Source of the DNA: Treponema sp. UBA4873
GTDB taxonomy: Bacteria; Spirochaetota; Spirochaetia; Treponematales; Treponemataceae
Length of the DNA stretch: 64,000 nt
Assembly: GCA_002399405.1 (NCBI GenBank)
Contig: DHDP01000012.1
Location: 214,611 to 278,610, forward strand
Direction: 5' to 3'
Each line of letters starts with the position of its first letter. Positions within the stretch are counted from its first letter, which is position 1. The position numbers and the translations under genes are program-made. Below the pieces are notes generated by a model. It worked only from the letters and a program-made list of their open reading frames with translations. It did no database searches and was not told the origin of the DNA. Of the stretch, positions 7,900-16,376 are shown piece by piece.

Positions 7900-9732
7900 T
7901 TATTTTTTCACGTACACTTCCAGCTCAGCAATCTGTCCTGCTGTTCCGCCCGTATTTTTTGTAAACACGAACCGTACGTACCGGGCTGTGGCGTTCAGCT
8001 GTATCAGCACCGTGTTGCTGTTTTCCGCCGGATCGAATGCATAATCCTGCGGCGGTACGAGCGTCGTAAAATCAATTCCGGTACCGCTCGTTTGAACCCC
8101 GATTGTCTGACTGCGTTTTCCCCAGATTCTCTGCGGATTCAATTTAAGTACGGCAAAATCAAGATTCAACGGACTGCCCAAATCAACCTGAAACGTATTC
8201 GGATATTTATTTGCGGCTCCTTCCCAGTATGTGTTCACGTCGCCGTCGACGGCCTTGCCTGCAGCGAAGTCATAAATTTTATTATTTACGACGGCGGGAA
8301 TTCCAAGCGCGACGTTCTTCCGACCGCCTGCATCGTACACAACGGCGGATTTTACTGCGGACGACGAAGGCTCCTGAAGCACGGGTTTAACCGCATAATC
8401 GATTATTATTTTCCCGTCCGCGAGCGCGGTTCGATATCCGGAAACATCGCCGGAGAGTACTGCTTTCAACGCGCGTTCCGCCGAATTTTTCTTTGCCGCA
8501 GACTGACTGACTGAAACAATTATTTTGTACAGTTCAAGAGGAGCACGCAGATCGAGCATAGTATACGGAAAATCGCCCGCATATTTCTTCTGCAGATTCC
8601 GAAGCACTTCAAGCTCTTCATATCCGCGCTGAATGGTAGGTTCAATGCACGTCCCTTCGCCGTAATCGTTCCATGTGGCAATCTGTATGATGTCCGGGTA
8701 CGCCATAAGCGACGCTTTCAGTGCGAGGTTGAACGTTTTACCATCGGCGTAATCAAGATATCCGTAGCTTTTTCCGCCCGCTTGTCCGTAAATATCGTGG
8801 AATTCGGCATATGCGGTCGCTACAAGGAACGGTTTTGCATATTGGTCCGCGTAAAAATTGTTAAGCTGGCTGACTGACTGCACGGCAGTCTTTTTACCGT
8901 TCATATTGAACCAATTGTACGAACCGTCCGCAAAACTCTCGCTGTGACCTTCGAGCGTAATAAAGTACGGCCGTTCGCTGCAGACGCTGAAAAATTCATC
9001 CCACTGGTTTCTGTCAAAAAAATACTGCGGACCGAACGTCATGACGACGGGACGGTTTTCATATTTGACGTACGAAGCGTCCGAAAACCAGTTGTCGTTC
9101 ATGTATTTGAATGTTTTTTTTCCCGTTTCAACGGCATCCGCTTTTGTGATGGAACCGACTTCGACCATTTTTCCGACGCTCAGGTCTTCATAACAGATGC
9201 AGTATCTCAGGCCGGCGCTTTTTAGAACGCCTATCATGGCGAGCGTCGATTCCTGTATCTCTTTATAATCAAACGCATTATCAATTCCGTACCAGTCGAA
9301 GATTACGCCGTCTATGCCGCTTATTTTCATCAGCGCCGCCTGATATTCCAGAACGGTCCTGTCCCGGGAATCGTACGGTCCGGTTAGAGGATACTGATGT
9401 GAAGCGATATTCGCGCAGCCGTCCGACAGTATCTGATACGGATCAAATTTCGCTCCGCCCTGGTGCCAGTGAAAACCGTATCCGTCCGAAACGGGCGGCG
9501 CCTGAAACCACGGCATGTAATGAACAAGCACGAGCGGTTTTTTCTCCGTACGATTTTCCGGCTGTCTGATATTCAGCAATTTTTCCGCATGTTCATAGTC
9601 GGCCATATAATCCTTTGTCTCTGATTCTTCTGTTTTCGGCAGCGGCGACGTAGTGCATCCTGTCAAATTTATGCCGGCCAGACAGACTGTAGTAAAAAAC
9701 AGCGCGGTTGTCTTTTTCACGGCTACTTTCAT
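7900..9732 (-). CDS. Lipoprotein glycoside hydrolase, GH99/GH71-like, with discoidin-type C-terminal domain
   Basis: 610 residues from ATG 9732, chosen because TAGGAG precedes it and the protein then opens with a lipoprotein signal (MKVAVKKTTALFF ... LTGC). The catalytic half shows VLVHYMPWFQAPP and FHWHQGG near the start, GVIFDWYGID, and IQIATWNDYGEGTCIEP, which match the GH99/GH71-like barrel group acting on alpha-linked glycans. The last 130 residues (NVALGIPAVVNN ... IAELEVYVKK) resemble an F5/8 type C or CBM32-like carbohydrate-binding domain. It is the first gene after the operon promoter, upstream of the importer, so it probably trims a polysaccharide at the cell surface. The exact GH family and linkage are not certain; GH71 would suggest alpha-1,3-glucan, GH99 alpha-mannoside or alpha-glucoside chains. 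Confidence 0.75.
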   Translation of the reverse strand: MKVAVKKTTALFFTTVCLAGINLTGCTTSPLPKTEESETKDYMADYEHAEKLLNIRQPENRTEKKPLVLVHYMPWFQAPPVSDGYGFHWHQGGAKFDPYQILSDGCANIASHQYPLTGPYDSRDRTVLEYQAALMKISGIDGVIFDWYGIDNAFDYKEIQESTLAMIGVLKSAGLRYCICYEDLSVGKMVEVGSITKADAVETGKKTFKYMNDNWFSDASYVKYENRPVVMTFGPQYFFDRNQWDEFFSVCSERPYFITLEGHSESFADGSYNWFNMNGKKTAVQSVSQLNNFYADQYAKPFLVATAYAEFHDIYGQAGGKSYGYLDYADGKTFNLALKASLMAYPDIIQIATWNDYGEGTCIEPTIQRGYEELEVLRNLQKKYAGDFPYTMLDLRAPLELYKIIVSVSQSAAKKNSAERALKAVLSGDVSGYRTALADGKIIIDYAVKPVLQEPSSSAVKSAVVYDAGGRKNVALGIPAVVNNKIYDFAAGKAVDGDVNTYWEGAANKYPNTFQVDLGSPLNLDFAVLKLNPQRIWGKRSQTIGVQTSGTGIDFTTLVPPQDYAFDPAENSNTVLIQLNATARYVRFVFTKNTGGTAGQIAELEVYVKK

Positions 9733-9765
9733 ACGACGGCTCCTATTAGCTGAACACTGAACACG

Positions 9766-9777
9766 TTTAACGTTCAA
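9766..9777. promoter_or_regulatory. Candidate LacI-family operator
   Basis: TTTAACGTTCAA is a 12 bp near-palindrome with the central CG usual for LacI-family sites. It begins about 2 bp after the expected transcription start of the sugar operon, within a wider TGAAC-N9-GTTCA repeat (9758-9776). The LacI-type gene ends 49 bp upstream, so it is the natural repressor. Confidence 0.5.
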
Positions 9778-9785
9778 CTAATAGG

Positions 9786-9814
9786 AGTATAAGCCCGCTT
9801 TTTCCGGTTGTCAA
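9786..9814 (-). promoter_or_regulatory. Sigma70-type promoter of the sugar operon
   Basis: TTGACA (9809-9814) and TATACT (9786-9791) are separated by 17 bp, almost the consensus. It lies in the gap between the regulator and the hydrolase gene, so the operon can be transcribed independently of its regulator. Confidence 0.85.
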
Positions 9815-9825
9815 GAAAATTTTAA

Positions 9826-10842
9826 TTATTTTTTCTTCAGAGCCGCCACGGAACTGCGTTCTATCAATTGAACAGGCAGCACAACATTTTTTTCAACTTT
9901 TTTCTTTTCCAGACAGTCAATAAGCAGATCGACAGCCAGTACGCCCCTCTTGTCCGCATCCTGATGGACTGTCGTCATCTGAGGAGAAGTGATGCGGCTT
10001 AAAAACAAATCGTCAAATCCGATTATGGAGACATCGTCCGGTATCCTGATCCCTTTCTCGTGCAGCCCCGACATTATGCCGGCCGCAAGAATATCCGCCG
10101 TGGCGAATACAGCCGTCACGTCGAGCCGCTTTGCCAGTTCGTATCCGAGCCGCGTGCCGTCGTCAATATTTATTTCCTGCTGATAGACGTTTTTCGGCGA
10201 AAACCCGATCCCCGCATCGTTCAGCGCGTCCCGGTATCCTCTGTAGCGTTCCTGGATGACTCCTTTTTTGTAAATCGGCGGCGACGCAAAAACTATCTGC
10301 GTGTGTCCCTTGTCGATAAGATATTTTGTAGCTATGTACCCGCCTTTATAATCCTCAAGCCCTATATTTAAAACCGACGTATCCTGAATGTAGCTGTCGA
10401 GCAGCACATACGGAATATCGCTCTTCACGAGACTTTTGTAAAAGGAATCCTCGAAAACGCCCGTTATGATGACTCCGTCCATACTCCAGTTGCGGAAAAA
10501 AGCCATCAGCTCGTTTTCATCTTCCACCGTGCGGATCATCATGTAATATCCGCGTTCCCGCACCTCGCGTTCTATGCCGCCGATTACTGCGCTGTGAAAC
10601 GGATCAAGCATGAAGTTGCCGGACTGCTCCGGAATCAAATGATTGATGACGCTTATGATTTTGGACGATTTGTTCACCAGTGCCCGCGCGGACATATTCG
10701 GTGTATACCGGTATTTTTGTATTATTTTATTAATCCGCTCAACTGTCTCCGGTGCGACGTGAGAATTTACATTATGAATTACGTTCGATACAGTCGTTAC
10801 ACTGACACCGGCTTCTTTCGCTATATCTTTGATCGTAGGCAT
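9826..10842 (-). CDS. LacI family transcriptional regulator
   Basis: 338 residues, normal for LacI/GalR. The N-terminal helix-turn-helix reads PTIKDIAKEAGVSVTTVSNVIHN, and the rest is a periplasmic-binding-protein fold that would sense a sugar (DVSIIGFDDLFLSRITSPQMTTVHQD is the classic C-terminal signature). It probably represses the downstream sugar operon through the site at 9766. The ATG has no ribosome-binding site; a -10 hexamer lies 6 nt before it, so the message is probably leaderless. The divergent GerMN gene starts 111 bp away. Confidence 0.93.
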   Translation of the reverse strand: MPTIKDIAKEAGVSVTTVSNVIHNVNSHVAPETVERINKIIQKYRYTPNMSARALVNKSSKIISVINHLIPEQSGNFMLDPFHSAVIGGIEREVRERGYYMMIRTVEDENELMAFFRNWSMDGVIITGVFEDSFYKSLVKSDIPYVLLDSYIQDTSVLNIGLEDYKGGYIATKYLIDKGHTQIVFASPPIYKKGVIQERYRGYRDALNDAGIGFSPKNVYQQEINIDDGTRLGYELAKRLDVTAVFATADILAAGIMSGLHEKGIRIPDDVSIIGFDDLFLSRITSPQMTTVHQDADKRGVLAVDLLIDCLEKKKVEKNVVLPVQLIERSSVAALKKK

Positions 10843-10848
10843 ATAAAT

Positions 10849-10878
10849 ACTATATCAGAATACAAACGGAAAATTCAA
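10849..10878 (-). promoter_or_regulatory. Promoter of the LacI-type gene (leaderless geometry)
   Basis: TTGAAT (10873-10878), 18 bp spacer, TATAGT (10849-10854), then only 6 nt to the ATG. Transcription should start at or beside the A of ATG. Confidence 0.65.
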
Positions 10879-10886
10879 TTCATTTG

Positions 10887-10917
10887 ACGAAACCGGTCAC
10901 ACGAAACCGGTAACACG
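10887..10917. repeat. 14 bp tandem repeat between divergent genes
   Basis: Two copies of ACGAAACCGGT(C/A)AC plus a third ACG start, centred between the two divergent promoters. One copy differs by a base. The ACCGGT core is itself palindromic, so the pair may bind a dimeric regulator. It lies upstream of the gerM-like -35 box. Confidence 0.5.
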
Positions 10918-10946
10918 TTGTCCTTCTTCTGCCGATAATCTATAAT
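10918..10946 (+). promoter_or_regulatory. Promoter of the GerMN gene (leaderless geometry)
   Basis: TTGTCC (10918-10923), 17 bp spacer, consensus TATAAT (10941-10946), then 7 nt to the ATG at 10954 with no Shine-Dalgarno sequence. Confidence 0.75.
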
Positions 10947-10953
10947 AGAAACT

Positions 10954-11838
10954 ATGGCTGAAAGAAAAAACAAAAACTCAAACAAAAGAAATACCGGTTT
11001 CGCTTTTGCATGCTGGCTGCTCATCGCGCTCATTCTTCTTGTTTTCTTTTTTGTAAAAAGAGATACAATCATTTCAAATCTTAAAAATACTGATTTTTTT
11101 AACCGCGTTTTCGGTAAAACACCCGAATTCGTTCAAAAACACGAGGGTAAAACAGTTCCCGAAGAAGACAACGGCGACAGCACCATTATCCACATAGATA
11201 CAGAGCCGGCAAAAACTGCGGAACAACCGCAGACGACGGAGGTTCCGACCGAAACCGAACAGAAAACGGCTAAAGGGGCGGAGCCGTCACAGCCGGACAA
11301 ACAGACAGGATCCGAAGAAACGAAAACGGAACAAAAAAAACCGGATAAACCAACCGCGTCCGAACGTGCACCGGATGCCTCCAAACAGCCGGAGATAAAA
11401 CCTGCCGTCGTACCGTCCGTGAATGTACAGCTCTGTTTTGTTCTTATCGATTCCGACGGTTCCGTAAGCAGGCAGATTGTATCGCGTCCGCTGTCGAAAT
11501 CGGATTCGCCGCTTTCGGATGCGGTCAAAGCCCTTCTGTCGGGACCGACCGCGGATGAAAAGGCTAAAAACTGCATGACCCTTATTCCGGCGGGAACAAA
11601 ATTATTGGGCGCCAGCGTCAAAAACGGTATTGCGACTCTTAACTTCAGTGAGGAATTTGAATACAATCCGGTGGGCGTTGAAGGCTACATGGGACAATTG
11701 ATGCAGATTGTTTATACGGCAACTTCGTTCAGCACGGTAAACAGCGTGCAGTTTATTATCGAAGGGCAGCGGGAAGAATATCTCGGCAGCGAGGGAGAAT
11801 GGATCGGTTCCCCGCTCTCCCGCTCGTCGTTCCGCTAA
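10954..11838 (+). CDS. Membrane-anchored GerMN domain protein
   Basis: 294 residues. A short basic N-terminus is followed by one membrane segment (about 15-36), then a long Pro/Glu/Thr/Lys-rich linker (about 65-145), then a GerMN-type domain (about 150-285) recognisable by LSGPTADEKAKNCMTLIPAGTKLLGASVKNGIATLNFSEEF. In Bacillus GerM the domain works in sporulation and germination; in non-spore-formers such as this one its role is unknown, probably in the envelope. The linker would let the domain reach across the periplasm. Its last 4 bp overlap the end of the convergent GGDEF-like gene. Start is set by promoter geometry. Confidence 0.8.
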   Translation: MAERKNKNSNKRNTGFAFACWLLIALILLVFFFVKRDTIISNLKNTDFFNRVFGKTPEFVQKHEGKTVPEEDNGDSTIIHIDTEPAKTAEQPQTTEVPTETEQKTAKGAEPSQPDKQTGSEETKTEQKKPDKPTASERAPDASKQPEIKPAVVPSVNVQLCFVLIDSDGSVSRQIVSRPLSKSDSPLSDAVKALLSGPTADEKAKNCMTLIPAGTKLLGASVKNGIATLNFSEEFEYNPVGVEGYMGQLMQIVYTATSFSTVNSVQFIIEGQREEYLGSEGEWIGSPLSRSSFR

Positions 11839-13334
11839 ACGGCCGTGTGTCCCCGGCGGTCCAGCATCATGTTGCTGACAGCCGTCGCATAATATGTATT
11901 GATGTCGACGTCTCTGTCTTCCATGACAGCATATCCGGCTGAAATAACAAGCGGATACGATTTCTCCCTGGAATATTTACTGCAGGCTGCGCGTATCGCA
12001 GCGAACAGCTCCGTTATGACGGACAGCTGCGAAGCCTTCAGTATTATCGCAAAAGTGGAACTTTCCATGCGGTATATGCGGTTCTCGGGAAGCGTGTCGC
12101 GGAGAATCTGCGCGGCCGCCGCAATGTACGCATCGCCCGCCTTATGGCCGAGCACCGCATTGATTTCGGCAAGGCAGTCAAGTCCTGCGGCAACAAGCAG
12201 ACACTGTTCATGCGTGCTCTGCATTTCAACACGGAAATTCATGAAAAAAGAACTGCCGTTCAGGCAGCCGGTCAGCGGATCGGAATAGGCACTCGACTCC
12301 ATATTTTTAAAAAGCAGATTATACGAATCAAGATCGAACAGCGTACAGTAATATCCGAGTTCCTTTTTCGAATGCCCGCGGTATACCTGCAGCTTTGTGC
12401 AAAAATACATCGTTCCCGTTTTTACGTTCGACAGATAAAACATCTGCTCATCAGAATTACCCTGAGAAATCCCGAGCCGCCTGAAAACTTCGGCAGGAAA
12501 AATTTCGTCATACTTCATATACTGATGAAGGGCAGTGTTTGTATTTCGGCCGATCATGACCTTTGCAATTTCATTCGCCGTAAGGAATTCGTTGTTCAAA
12601 TTAAAAACGAACAAAGGCATGTCGGTCCTGTCGAACAGTTTCTTCCTGCACTCGGATATTACAGTCTCGTTCAAATCCGAATACATTGCAAAAAACGCGA
12701 GGTTCACAAGCAGCAATGTGCAGACATCGTAAAAATAATCAATGGTTGCCGTAAGCTCCGGCAGATAGCCGAGTTTGTTAAAATAGCGTGCAAAATTCTG
12801 TATGATAAAAACAATCAGTATGCTTGTGAGTACCATATACCATGTCTTATTCTGCTGAAATGAAGATACGCAGCGGATAACAAAAAGAACGGCGGCTGTG
12901 CTGATAAGGGCATATCCGTATATTGTATGAAGATAATCCCATACGTGAAGCGGCCTTGTTCCGGCAAGTGCAAAAAGCCCGGCCTTCGCATACAGCAGCG
13001 CAATTATAGTGGCGGCGGGAAAAATAAGCGGAAGATAAGCAACCTTGTTGTTCTGCTTTTCCGTAGGAACAGAATAGCGGTAGGAAAACAGGAAAAGCGT
13101 ATATGCGGAAAATTCGATGACAAGATATGTAACCGCGCCGATCGACAAATAATACTGCCCGGGTATCATGTTTTTGATGGCTCTGAGCAGATTCCAGATC
13201 CCCATGGCAAAATTGGCGGCCGCAAAAGAAGCAGCCGAAGTTTCCTTCGCATTGCGCTGCATAAAATACATCGCATAGAAAAAGCAGAAGAGGCTTATGA
13301 TGATAAGAAAGATCGATTCCGGATAATTATTCAT
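11835..13334 (-). CDS. Membrane protein with PAS-like region and degenerate GGDEF domain
   Basis: 499 residues. The first about 210 residues hold seven hydrophobic segments (7TM sensor type). A PAS-like stretch follows (about 230-330), then a GGDEF fold (about 345-499) opened by DPLTGCLNGSSFFMNF. The signature position reads RMESSTF in place of RYGGDEF, so the catalytic Gly-Gly-Glu/Asp residues are lost and it should not make cyclic di-GMP. It may act as a receptor or scaffold. Its start overlaps the end of the preceding hypothetical by 8 bp, indicating translational coupling, and both follow proS. An intact cyclase is encoded at 23697. Confidence 0.85.
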   Translation of the reverse strand: MNNYPESIFLIIISLFCFFYAMYFMQRNAKETSAASFAAANFAMGIWNLLRAIKNMIPGQYYLSIGAVTYLVIEFSAYTLFLFSYRYSVPTEKQNNKVAYLPLIFPAATIIALLYAKAGLFALAGTRPLHVWDYLHTIYGYALISTAAVLFVIRCVSSFQQNKTWYMVLTSILIVFIIQNFARYFNKLGYLPELTATIDYFYDVCTLLLVNLAFFAMYSDLNETVISECRKKLFDRTDMPLFVFNLNNEFLTANEIAKVMIGRNTNTALHQYMKYDEIFPAEVFRRLGISQGNSDEQMFYLSNVKTGTMYFCTKLQVYRGHSKKELGYYCTLFDLDSYNLLFKNMESSAYSDPLTGCLNGSSFFMNFRVEMQSTHEQCLLVAAGLDCLAEINAVLGHKAGDAYIAAAAQILRDTLPENRIYRMESSTFAIILKASQLSVITELFAAIRAACSKYSREKSYPLVISAGYAVMEDRDVDINTYYATAVSNMMLDRRGHTAV

Positions 13335-14451
13335 GCCCGCCTCCTCTTTGCATAACGGTATATCCTCCGATTATGCTGTCAAAATACGAATGATTTGTCT
13401 GATAGATATTATTAAAAACGGACAGCGTAAAAAAATAATAACCGCCGTCGTTCCGGTCGGTAAGTATTCTGAAGGTCCTCGTTACCGTGCCGCTGTCAGG
13501 CTGAAAGAAAACGCAGTTTATCACATACCGATTTCCGTCGTATTCAAGCGAAATATCACGCCAGCTGATGTACGAATCTTTCGTGCTCCGGAGCATTTTA
13601 CGCAGAACTACGGAGGCCGCATTGTCGCCCGCACCGTCAGGTTTCGGAATAACGGCGGCTGAAACTATCGCAGTATCGCCAAGCATCCAGAGATTATCCA
13701 TAGGCTGCGTCCATTGCGAATCAAGAACAATCGTCTGTCCGTCCGGAGTTGCAAAGGTTTTGCTGCGCGCCTTTTCATCCTTTGAAAAGACGTGATTCCG
13801 ATCGAAGTACTTTTCGGGAACGCCGGAAAACGAGGTGAACGACTCATCGTCGGAAGAATAAAGGGTTCCGGTTGTCACAATCTGCAGCAATACGGAACCG
13901 TCGCCGGATGTTATTTTTTTCAAATTAAACAGCGGAATAATATAATCATAGTCCATTGCGACGTTTCCGCCGAACTGAGGAAAATCGTCCGTCACACTTT
14001 TATCCGTATTTGCAGCAGAAGGAGAAACGGCCCCGGCCTTAATGCGGCGCGAATTGAGTTCATAAAAAATATCGTGTATATAATTAATCAGCTCGGTATC
14101 GTCGGGGGTCATGCTGCCTATAATCCGCTCTCCGGTCAGCTCAATATGGTCCGCAGACGGATCGAGCGAAAAAAGAATTTCAACCGCACGCGACGGAAGC
14201 TCCCTGTCCCTGTCTTCCGGCGCATAATAGCGGACAGCGTACGTCGAATCATTGTAATACAAAAAGCCGATGTAAGACGTCCGGTCGAACGTCTTATCTT
14301 CGTAGTAGACGTATTCTCCGGACACGTCGCTGATGTACGGTGTAAAACCGGGCAGCGCTGCAGCCGATGAAGAACACCATACGGCAGCGATTACTGCGAA
14401 AATGAAAAAAGCAGAACTTCTTCTGACTTCAGCCATATAGTATTCAGGCAT
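13327..14451 (-). CDS. Exported hypothetical protein
   Basis: 374 residues that I do not recognise. A signal-like segment (SSAFFIFAVIAAVWCSSSAAALPGF) follows a short N-terminus; a second ATG at codon 6 is an equally good start. The remainder is polar, rich in Tyr, Asp and Ser, with beta-strand-like alternation and no metal or catalytic motif I can name. The start overlaps the proS stop by 8 bp and the stop overlaps the next start by 8 bp, so it is translated from the proS message. The pairing with a membrane sensor directly downstream suggests a periplasmic partner for it, but that is inference. Confidence 0.7.
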   Translation of the reverse strand: MPEYYMAEVRRSSAFFIFAVIAAVWCSSSAAALPGFTPYISDVSGEYVYYEDKTFDRTSYIGFLYYNDSTYAVRYYAPEDRDRELPSRAVEILFSLDPSADHIELTGERIIGSMTPDDTELINYIHDIFYELNSRRIKAGAVSPSAANTDKSVTDDFPQFGGNVAMDYDYIIPLFNLKKITSGDGSVLLQIVTTGTLYSSDDESFTSFSGVPEKYFDRNHVFSKDEKARSKTFATPDGQTIVLDSQWTQPMDNLWMLGDTAIVSAAVIPKPDGAGDNAASVVLRKMLRSTKDSYISWRDISLEYDGNRYVINCVFFQPDSGTVTRTFRILTDRNDGGYYFFTLSVFNNIYQTNHSYFDSIIGGYTVMQRGGGHE

Positions 14452-16291
14452 TCAGCGCAGCAAGTGCATCTTTCACAATTTTTCCTGCCGTCTCGGCAGC
14501 TTTGTCCGCAGGAACAAGCACCGGTTCTGATGCCGCACGTTCCTTTATCTCCACGTCGGGAAGATTTTTTTCTCCTACGACAATCCGTACCGGAATACCG
14601 ATAAGGTCCATATCCGCAAATTTCACGCCGGGGCGCTCGCTGCGATCGTCAAGCAGGACCTCGATTCCCGCTTTCGTAAGCTCCTCATAAATCTTATCGG
14701 CAGCTTCCTGCATCTTCCCTTCGTACTTAATAGGAACAATTGCAACCTCATACGGACAGGTGCTCATCGTCCAGATAATACCCTTATCGTCATGATGTTC
14801 CTCGATGACGGACGCAAGCGTGCGGTCGAGTCCGATTCCGTAACAGCCCATGATCGGAGTCTGTGCTTTGCCGTTCACGTCAAGATACGCGACGTGCATC
14901 GACTTCGTATATTTGTCGCCGAGTTTGAATATATGACCAAGCTCGTTTCCCTTCTTTGAATAGAATTCCGCACCGCAGTCCGGGCATCTGTCCCCCTGTT
15001 TTACCGTGCGTACGTCCGCAGTCACAAACGGTGTAAAATCACGAAGCGGTTCGACATGCATGTTGTCCACGTCTTTTTCGCCGCCGCCCGTCACTGTGTC
15101 GTGGACACGTACTTCGTACGTACCGTCGTCCCGCCGTACCATAACGCTCTCGTCGGCGAGAAGCGGCACTTTCGTCAACCCTACGGGACCGACAAATCCG
15201 TGAGGAGCGCCGGAGTATGCGATTACATCATCCTCATCGGCAAGTTCAGCGCCGCTCGCTTTTAGAACAGCCGCCAGTTTCGTCTCGTTCACGTCGAGGT
15301 CGCCCCGGATTGCCACGGCGAAGAAACTCACCGGATAGTACTGAGCGCCCGACTCGTTTTTTTCACGTTTGAACGCCGCAGCTCCCGGCGCTTTTGCAAG
15401 GTCGAGTGCGCAGTTATACGCTTTATAAATAAGCACTTTTATGAACTGCATTGCGGGCATTTTAAAGAACTGCTCCATCTGTTCGATCGTTTCGACGCCG
15501 GGGCACGGAACTTTTTCAATCGCTTTGTCCGTTTTCAGCTGAGGTCTGCCGTTTACGTCGAGCGCAGTATCGCTTCTGCACGCAGCTTTCTCAACGTTCG
15601 CGGCGTACCCGCACTGCGGACAGAGAATGAGCGTATTGTCGCCCACTTCGCTTTCAACCATGAATTCTTCGGAACCTGAACCGCCCATTGCGCCCGTATC
15701 CGCCCGAACGGGAATCGCAGCGATGCCCATCCGTTTAAATATTCGCCGGTATGCCTTCGCTAATTTTTCATAGCTTTCGTCGAGCGACTTCTGGTCGGCG
15801 TCGAAAGAATACGCATCGAACATCGTAAACTCACGTCCCCTCATAACCCCGTAACGCGGACGGATTTCGTCGCGGTATTTTGTGTTAATCTGATACCCGA
15901 TAATCGGCAGCTGTTTGTAAGACGTAAGTCCGTCGCGGACAACGGCGGTGAACGCTTCCTCCGCCGTCGGGCTTACGACCATATCCTGACCGCTGCGCGT
16001 CTTCATTTTGAGCATTTCCGCGCCCATCGTTTCCCAGCGTCCGCTTTCTTTCCAGAGATCACCGGGGACAACAACAGTCGGTTTCATTTCGAGACAGCCG
16101 GCTGCATCAATTTCCTCGCGGATAATATTTTCTATCTTGCGGAAAGAGCGGAGCCCGAGGGGCATATATGTATAAAGTCCATTAGCAAGTTTACGGATAA
16201 GTCCCGCACGCATCATAAGCTGATGACTGGCAATAACAGCATCTGCAGGAGCTTCCCGCAGCGTAGAAATAATCGTCTGTGATGTTTTCAT
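14444..16291 (-). CDS. proS: Prolyl-tRNA synthetase, bacterial (type 1) form
   Basis: 615 residues; charges tRNA-Pro with proline in the cytoplasm. Class II motif 1 region (RKLANGLYTYMPLGLRSFRKIENIIREEI), motif 2 (KYRDEIRPRYGVMRGREFTMFDAYSF) and motif 3 (CYGIGLDRTLASVIEEHHD) are all visible. The long insertion between motifs 2 and 3 (about 225-400) is the editing domain typical of the bacterial type, and the C-terminus is the usual anticodon-binding domain. A -10 hexamer lies 8 nt upstream of the ATG and there is no ribosome-binding site, so the transcript is probably leaderless. Two genes downstream overlap it in series. Confidence 0.97.
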   Translation of the reverse strand: MKTSQTIISTLREAPADAVIASHQLMMRAGLIRKLANGLYTYMPLGLRSFRKIENIIREEIDAAGCLEMKPTVVVPGDLWKESGRWETMGAEMLKMKTRSGQDMVVSPTAEEAFTAVVRDGLTSYKQLPIIGYQINTKYRDEIRPRYGVMRGREFTMFDAYSFDADQKSLDESYEKLAKAYRRIFKRMGIAAIPVRADTGAMGGSGSEEFMVESEVGDNTLILCPQCGYAANVEKAACRSDTALDVNGRPQLKTDKAIEKVPCPGVETIEQMEQFFKMPAMQFIKVLIYKAYNCALDLAKAPGAAAFKREKNESGAQYYPVSFFAVAIRGDLDVNETKLAAVLKASGAELADEDDVIAYSGAPHGFVGPVGLTKVPLLADESVMVRRDDGTYEVRVHDTVTGGGEKDVDNMHVEPLRDFTPFVTADVRTVKQGDRCPDCGAEFYSKKGNELGHIFKLGDKYTKSMHVAYLDVNGKAQTPIMGCYGIGLDRTLASVIEEHHDDKGIIWTMSTCPYEVAIVPIKYEGKMQEAADKIYEELTKAGIEVLLDDRSERPGVKFADMDLIGIPVRIVVGEKNLPDVEIKERAASEPVLVPADKAAETAGKIVKDALAALNA

Positions 16292-16299
16292 ATTAAGCC

Positions 16300-16329
16300 A
16301 TTCTAGCGTAAATAATAGAGATATTTCAA
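16300..16329 (-). promoter_or_regulatory. proS promoter (leaderless geometry)
   Basis: TTGAAA (16324-16329), 18 bp spacer, TAGAAT (16300-16305), then 8 nt to the ATG. Confidence 0.65.
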
Positions 16330-16342
16330 GTTAAGTTTTTCA

Positions 16343-16370
16343 TTGCTTTTCTGCCGGTATGATTTATAAT
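16343..16370 (+). promoter_or_regulatory. Methyltransferase gene promoter (leaderless geometry)
   Basis: TTGCTT (16343-16348), 16 bp spacer, TATAAT (16365-16370), then 6 nt to ATG 16377. An in-frame ATG at 16359 lies inside this promoter and so cannot be the start of the transcript's coding region. Confidence 0.7.
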
Positions 16371-16376
16371 AATAGT

